8,827 nt of DNA from MWCM01 sp964558315. Lineage in GTDB: Bacteria; Patescibacteriota; UBA1384; XYA2-FULL-43-10. Each line of letters opens with the position of its first letter. The first letter of the stretch is position 1. Below are positions 6,889-8,827 of the stretch, piece after piece. The notes under the pieces were generated by a model. It was given only the letters and a program-made list of their open reading frames with translations, ran no database searches and had not been told where the DNA came from. The DNA lies in the NCBI GenBank assembly GCA_964558315.1, contig CAZLCL010000033.1, positions 1 to 8,827 on the forward strand. Reading direction: 5' to 3'. The position numbers were made by a program, and so were the translations under genes.

Positions 6889-6936
6889 ATCAATATGATA
6901 TTTTTAAGAATAAAATTTAGCCAAATTACAAATGCG

Positions 6937-7001
6937 CCTTGCAAGGAACAAAAAAACAGGCGGGACAGTATCACTTAATTTGTCCATCCCTCTTTATTAT
7001 A
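6937..7001 (-). promoter_or_regulatory. Extended -10 promoter and possible attenuator upstream of the helicase
   Basis: Minus-strand TGGTATAAT gives a consensus -10 with the extended TGn element (TATAAT at 6996-7001). No good -35 is seen. The predicted leader contains GGACA/TGTCC (6963-6967 with 6981-6985) and, 6 bases later, seven T (6950-6956 on the plus strand as A), followed by the palindrome CCTTGCAAGG (6937-6946). The stem is short and separated from the T tract, so attenuation is speculative; the -10 is the stronger part. Confidence 0.4.
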
Positions 7002-7060
7002 CCAAAGCAAACTTCAAACGAAAAAATTGAGAAGATATTTTTTTGTATAAGAGAGTCTGA

Positions 7061-7753
7061 TTATGAGGCCAATCTAAAAGTGTCAAGCATTTTGTCAATA
7101 ATCTCCATTCTCGCATCAGTCGGAGAAATTTCAATGATTAAACCCTTGCCTTTATTTATAACATATCTAATCCGACTCTCCCCTTCACCCATATTGTCTT
7201 TGGAAATCACGCCAGTAATTTTTGTGGCTGTGACATTGCCTAATGTTACATTACTTACAACTGGGCTAGATAAATCGCTAGAAGCATCCTCTACTGTTTT
7301 TGCGACCGATGAGGCGGAACTCATATATATGTTTGGAGATTCAATATGAGCTGACGGATCCAAAAACGAAACAGCCTCGGAATCAGATGTGGCGGCCTCC
7401 CCTATTTGACCCAAGACTACAGACCATTCGTCCGGATATTTCATTGAATAATCATAAGGTTTATTACGATAAACTTTCCAATTGGCCGTTTCGTCCGTAG
7501 TAATTGTTGAATTTTCTTCATCAGTAATTTCTGTATTTATTGCTTGTGCATTTTGTGCCTCCTCCAGCTTTTGTTGCACCTCTTCGAGCTTTTTTTGGTG
7601 TTCATTCATCTGGTCGTTTAATTTATCCAGCTCTTTATTTGCCCTGTTCTGGACAACATAATAAGTTCCTCCCCCAGCAATTATTGCCGTTACAACAGTA
7701 ATAACTATTATGACACCAATCGAAATAAAAGCCTTTTTGCTCCCCTTATTCAT
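7061..7753 (-). CDS. Membrane-anchored coiled-coil protein with PsbP-like domain
   Basis: A 230-aa protein anchored by one N-terminal transmembrane helix (residues about 9-34, after a lysine-rich start). A charged heptad-like coiled coil follows (37-70, LNDQMNEHQKKLEEVQQKLE). A Thr/Glu-rich linker (71-90) leads to a probable extracytoplasmic beta domain (91-230). That domain begins YDYSMKYPDEW, the usual entry of PsbP-like lipoprotein or envelope domains. Its function is unknown; related proteins are often envelope-exposed, but no ligand can be read from the sequence. Translation signals are the best in the window: AAGGAG 4 bases before the ATG at 7753. A TATAAT -10 lies 33 bases upstream, and a minus-strand terminator (7845-7868) insulates it from the region to the right. 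Monocistronic. Confidence 0.75.
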   Translation of the reverse strand: MNKGSKKAFISIGVIIVITVVTAIIAGGGTYYVVQNRANKELDKLNDQMNEHQKKLEEVQQKLEEAQNAQAINTEITDEENSTITTDETANWKVYRNKPYDYSMKYPDEWSVVLGQIGEAATSDSEAVSFLDPSAHIESPNIYMSSASSVAKTVEDASSDLSSPVVSNVTLGNVTATKITGVISKDNMGEGESRIRYVINKGKGLIIEISPTDARMEIIDKMLDTFRLAS

Positions 7754-7757
7754 AACT

Positions 7758-7763
7758 CTCCTT
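7758..7763 (-). promoter_or_regulatory. Ribosome binding site of the PsbP-like gene
   Basis: Minus-strand AAGGAG within AAAAGGAGAG, 4 bases before the ATG at 7753, a strong match to the anti-Shine-Dalgarno. Confidence 0.75.
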
Positions 7764-7785
7764 TTATTTAATTACTCTAAAATAT

Positions 7786-7813
7786 ATTATAACTTTATTT
7801 TAAATAATTTAAA
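7786..7813 (-). promoter_or_regulatory. Promoter candidate of the PsbP-like gene
   Basis: Minus-strand TTTAAA (7808-7813), 16-base spacer, consensus TATAAT (7786-7791). The -10 is perfect, but the DNA is nearly all A/T, so chance matches are likely. Confidence 0.4.
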
Positions 7814-7844
7814 TGTTTTTCGTATATTAATTATTTTTTTAATC

Positions 7845-7868
7845 AAAAAAACACCGACTAAACGATGC
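7845..7868 (-). terminator. Intrinsic terminator on the minus strand
   Basis: On the minus strand CATCG (7863-7867), loop TTTAGT, CGGTG (7852-7856), then seven T (7845-7851). One pair is a G-U wobble on this strand but a C-A mismatch on the other, supporting the minus direction. It ends any leftward transcript from the 7870-8570 region before the PsbP-like gene. Confidence 0.55.
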
Positions 7869-7878
7869 TCTTTTGACT

Positions 7879-8101
7879 GGGTGCAATTTATTAGTCAGCT
7901 TATCGGGAACAAATATATTTTAAATTATTGCCCGGTGACATAAATTACACCCATGAGGGGTACCATAAATGGCATTTTAAGTCGTTTGTGGTATCCCTTA
8001 TTACCTTTTTGGTAACAAAAGATATTTTTGACTTATATCCCTCGTTTTTGTTTTGTTTCCTGCTTGCCCTTCGTAGCTTTATGCATAGTAGGGCTTTTTT
8101 T
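7879..8101 (+). ncRNA. Candidate structured RNA with serial hairpins and terminator
   Basis: Hairpin 1 pairs 7879-7891 with 7940-7952 (13 positions, one mismatch). Inside it TTATCGGG (7900-7907) pairs with CCCGGTGA (7931-7938). Hairpin 2 pairs GGGGTACCATAAA (7957-7969) with TTTGTGGTATCCC (7985-7997) over all 13 positions. Two short hairpins follow (TTACC/GGTAA at 8001-8015, GATAT/ATATC at 8021-8039), then a U7 terminator. Four of the pairs are G-U on the plus strand and would be A-C mismatches on the minus; only one mismatch favours the minus. No convincing plus promoter was found; TTTAAA (7799-7804) and TATATT (7823-7828), 18 bases apart, are the only candidate. No known RNA family recognised. 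It could instead be a DNA-level element. Confidence 0.42.
8066..8101 (+). terminator. Intrinsic terminator on the plus strand
   Basis: GCCCT (8066-8070) pairs with AGGGC (8090-8094), with a possible CT/AG pairing inside, and is followed directly by seven T (8095-8101). The left arm resembles the palindrome at 1604-1642. It would end the candidate plus-strand structured RNA. Confidence 0.55.
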
Positions 8102-8257
8102 GTTTTTTAATGTGCTTTTTTCTTGTTTTTCTGGTTTTTTCTTTGTTTTCTTTGTTTTTCTGTTTTTTTATCAGTTTTTTTCTTTCTTTTCAGTTTGTTT
8201 GTTTTTACTGATTTTTTTCTGATAATTTTTTCTTAAGTTTCTTCTTAAGTTTTTTTT
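8102..8257. repeat. Strand-asymmetric T-rich (plus) / A-rich (minus) tract
   Basis: In 8101-8220, hand count gives 87 T and 7 A of 120 plus-strand bases. The tract also has a tandem 12-mer, TTCTTAAGTTT at 8230-8240 and 8242-8252. All three minus-strand frames contain stops, and the plus-strand open frame here encodes only phenylalanine-rich low complexity. I see no gene in it. It separates the two structured segments. Confidence 0.7.
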
Positions 8258-8370
8258 GCAGGAACGAGCTGGGAGGAAGATAATTTATAATCACTTGTTT
8301 TTTCGATTAGTATTTTATCTTCCTGTAAGAAACGGTGGGAGCGGCCGTTTCTTGGCCCCATCTCGCTCAT
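8245..8370 (-). CDS. Possible 41-aa small protein inside the three-way-junction element
   Basis: A 41-codon frame beginning MSEMGPRNGRSHRF and ending VPAKKT, unrecognised. In favour: AAGGA (8376-8380) lies 5 bases before the ATG at 8370, a good Shine-Dalgarno in a window where several real genes have none. Against: it is short, resembles nothing known to me, and overlaps dense inverted repeats, so the frame may be a by-product of RNA structure. The start codon lies in the 5' strand of the outer stem (8357-8372), so folding would hide it. Eight A precede the stop, a possible slippage site. A peptide and a structural RNA are both possible, and not exclusive. Confidence 0.3.
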   Translation of the reverse strand: MSEMGPRNGRSHRFLQEDKILIEKTSDYKLSSSQLVPAKKT

Positions 8371-8372
8371 GC
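8258..8372 (-). ncRNA. Candidate three-way-junction RNA
   Basis: Nested inverted repeats form an outer stem of 8357-8372 with 8258-8273 (14 of 16 positions pair, one as a G-U on the minus strand). It encloses a 9-bp perfect stem AAGAAACGG/CCGTTTCTT (minus-strand 8345-8353 with 8327-8335, 9-base loop). It also encloses a 10-bp perfect stem AGGAAGATAA/TTATCTTCCT (8315-8324 with 8274-8283, 31-base loop). The joints are 3, 2 and 0 bases. The G-U pair and the upstream promoter favour minus-strand transcription. It has no terminator of its own and lies beyond the terminator at 8397-8422, so it needs read-through or RNA processing. A DNA-level role (recombination site, MITE-like remnant) is the alternative. 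No known family recognised. Confidence 0.45.
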
Positions 8373-8375
8373 AAA

Positions 8376-8380
8376 TCCTT
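8376..8380 (-). promoter_or_regulatory. Shine-Dalgarno before the 41-codon ORF
   Basis: Minus-strand AAGGA, 5 bases before the ATG at 8370 and just outside the outer stem of the three-way junction. The site stays accessible while the start codon is paired. Confidence 0.4.
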
Positions 8381-8396
8381 TTGGTTTCGCATTATT

Positions 8397-8422
8397 AAAA
8401 AATCGCCATTGGAAGGGCGACT
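8397..8422 (-). terminator. Intrinsic terminator at the end of the 28-codon ORF
   Basis: On the minus strand AGTCGCC (8416-8422) pairs with GGCGATT (8401-8407) around an 8-base loop, followed by T through 8397. The stem includes part of the ORF stop codon (8421-8423). Position and T tract fit termination of the transcript from the 8535-8563 promoter, about 130 nt long. Confidence 0.65.
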
Positions 8423-8507
8423 ACTTTGTAAAAGACTTTAAACTTTTGAACTTTTTACTTTCTACTCGCGCCCTCCGCGCTTTTGATATTTGTTTTTTAT
8501 GTGCCAT
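8421..8507 (-). CDS. Very basic 28-aa small protein or leader peptide
   Basis: ATG to TAG, 28 residues beginning MAHKKQISKARRARVESK. It is rich in Lys and Arg, with only two acidic-type or strongly hydrophobic clusters, so nucleic-acid or ribosome binding is conceivable. I do not recognise it. The start lies about 21 bases after the predicted transcription start from a near-consensus promoter. The stop is inside the terminator stem, so the ORF almost exactly fills a short transcript. No proper Shine-Dalgarno is present (AGAG is only 2 bases from the ATG), which weakens the call, although other genes here also lack one. Alternatives are a leader peptide coupled to the terminator, or a non-coding RNA with a chance frame. 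Confidence 0.42.
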   Translation of the reverse strand: MAHKKQISKARRARVESKKFKSLKSFTK

Positions 8508-8534
8508 CACTCTTTTGTTTTAAGTGATTATAAC

Positions 8535-8563
8535 ATTGTATATTATTAAGCAATTTCTGTCAA
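8535..8563 (-). promoter_or_regulatory. Near-consensus sigma-70 promoter
   Basis: Minus-strand TTGACA (8558-8563), exactly 17 bases, TACAAT (8535-8540). It is the best promoter in the window, with transcription expected to start near 8528. Only the 28-codon ORF lies before the first terminator. Confidence 0.72.
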
Positions 8564-8737
8564 GGGCTTTTATGGGGTAATAATATTTATATTGTTATTT
8601 TATCTAAGCCCCGACTACATATATATATTTTTTTGCGCCATTAAATTTTTACAATCACCTTATTAATTAGCATATTTTCAGTAACAAAAAAAGACTTTTT
8701 TTATCTAAAAATCTATTCTAATTCTATTTAGCTTCTT
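8564..8737. other. AT-rich intergenic stretch with weak inverted repeats
   Basis: No gene seen. GGGG (8574-8577) and CCCC (8609-8612) flank AT-rich DNA that includes TAATAA/TTGTTA, a possible weak stem-loop just upstream of the -35. Confidence 0.4.
8686..8702. terminator. Symmetric A7-GAC-T7 stem, possible bidirectional terminator
   Basis: Seven A (8686-8692), GAC, seven T (8696-8702). It lies about 35 bases after the stop of the partial minus-strand gene. There is no GC stem, so it is weak. Confidence 0.25.
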
Positions 8738-8827
8738 CTAAAAGGATGATTGGAATAACCCAGCAGGTTGCGGCTCAGGAGCGAACCATTTGGCAGGGTT
8801 TAGATAATCAAGAAAATTTTGATATTT
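8738..8827 (-). CDS. C-terminal end of an unidentified protein (partial)
   Basis: The minus strand is open from the window edge to a TAG at 8738-8740, giving 29 residues that begin KYQNFLDYLNPAKWFAPE and are rich in aromatic residues and proline, like a genuine C-terminus. Orientation agrees with all other genes. The family is not recognisable from so short a piece. The competing plus-strand frame from an ATG at 8746 (MIGITQQVAAQERTIW) also stays open to the edge, but its purine-rich AAAAGG directly abuts the ATG and leaves no normal spacing. I favour the minus strand moderately. Confidence 0.45.
   Translation of the reverse strand, partial: KYQNFLDYLNPAKWFAPEPQPAGLFQSSF

Noticed and set aside
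8028..8222. Plus-strand open frame encoding a phenylalanine-rich hydrophobic peptide
   Set aside because: It is a by-product of the T-rich tract (TTT codons), overlaps the terminator at 8066-8101, and has no domain-like pattern.
8200..8293. Minus-strand frame with KKLKKKLKKKL, like an amphipathic or histone-like protein
   Set aside because: It comes from the tandem CTTAAG-containing repeat in A-rich DNA; stops occur soon on both sides and in all three frames.
8327..8353. 9-bp hairpin read as a stand-alone terminator
   Set aside because: Neither strand has a T tract after it; it fits better as one arm of the three-way junction.
7754..8737. CRISPR array, tmRNA or RNase P RNA in the gene-poor region
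   Set aside because: No regularly spaced direct repeats, no T-loop or tag-reading frame, and none of the conserved RNase P core sequences are visible.

Overview
The window is AT-rich bacterial DNA with a simple, almost one-directional gene layout. Every convincing gene reads on the minus strand. Standard-code translation works throughout, with no sign of stop-codon reassignment. The gene complement (a G5/RlpA-like wall protein, a UvrD-like helicase without the C-terminal extension, a membrane-anchored PsbP-like protein), short intergenic GC-rich hairpins and patchy Shine-Dalgarno use suggest a Patescibacteria/CPR (Parcubacteria-like) draft genome. That assignment is inference, not proof. A 100-N run shows this is a scaffolded draft assembly.

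Layout in minus-strand reading order, right to left: a partial C-terminal coding end (8738-8827); a gene-poor 1-kb region (7754-8737); a membrane-anchored PsbP-like protein (7061-7753); a UvrD/PcrA-family helicase (4687-6888); a small GC-rich four-helix membrane protein with its own promoter and hairpin (4249-4617); a secreted DUF348/G5/RlpA-like protein (3142-4107); a P-loop nucleotide-kinase-like gene followed after 7 bases by ksgA/rsmA (2461-3051 and 1705-2453, the latter broken by the gap); and an Nramp-related transporter (190-1560). The leftmost 100 bases are GC-rich, with a nested hairpin and an uninterpretable open frame.

The genes do not form one pathway. They look like short housekeeping transcription units: DNA repair, rRNA maturation with nucleotide metabolism, envelope maintenance and metal transport. 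Only the kinase-ksgA pair is clearly operon-like.

The part most worth attention is 7754-8570. On the minus strand a near-consensus promoter drives a 28-codon very basic ORF that runs into a U-tract terminator. Beyond it lies a roughly 115-nt three-way junction of nested inverted repeats, which contains the start codon of a second small ORF with a good Shine-Dalgarno. Next comes a strongly strand-asymmetric T-rich (plus) tract. Finally 7879-8101 contains a series of hairpins whose G-U wobbles mostly favour plus-strand RNA and which ends in a U7 terminator. I recognise no known RNA family here. This is the best candidate in the window for an undescribed RNA or small-protein locus.
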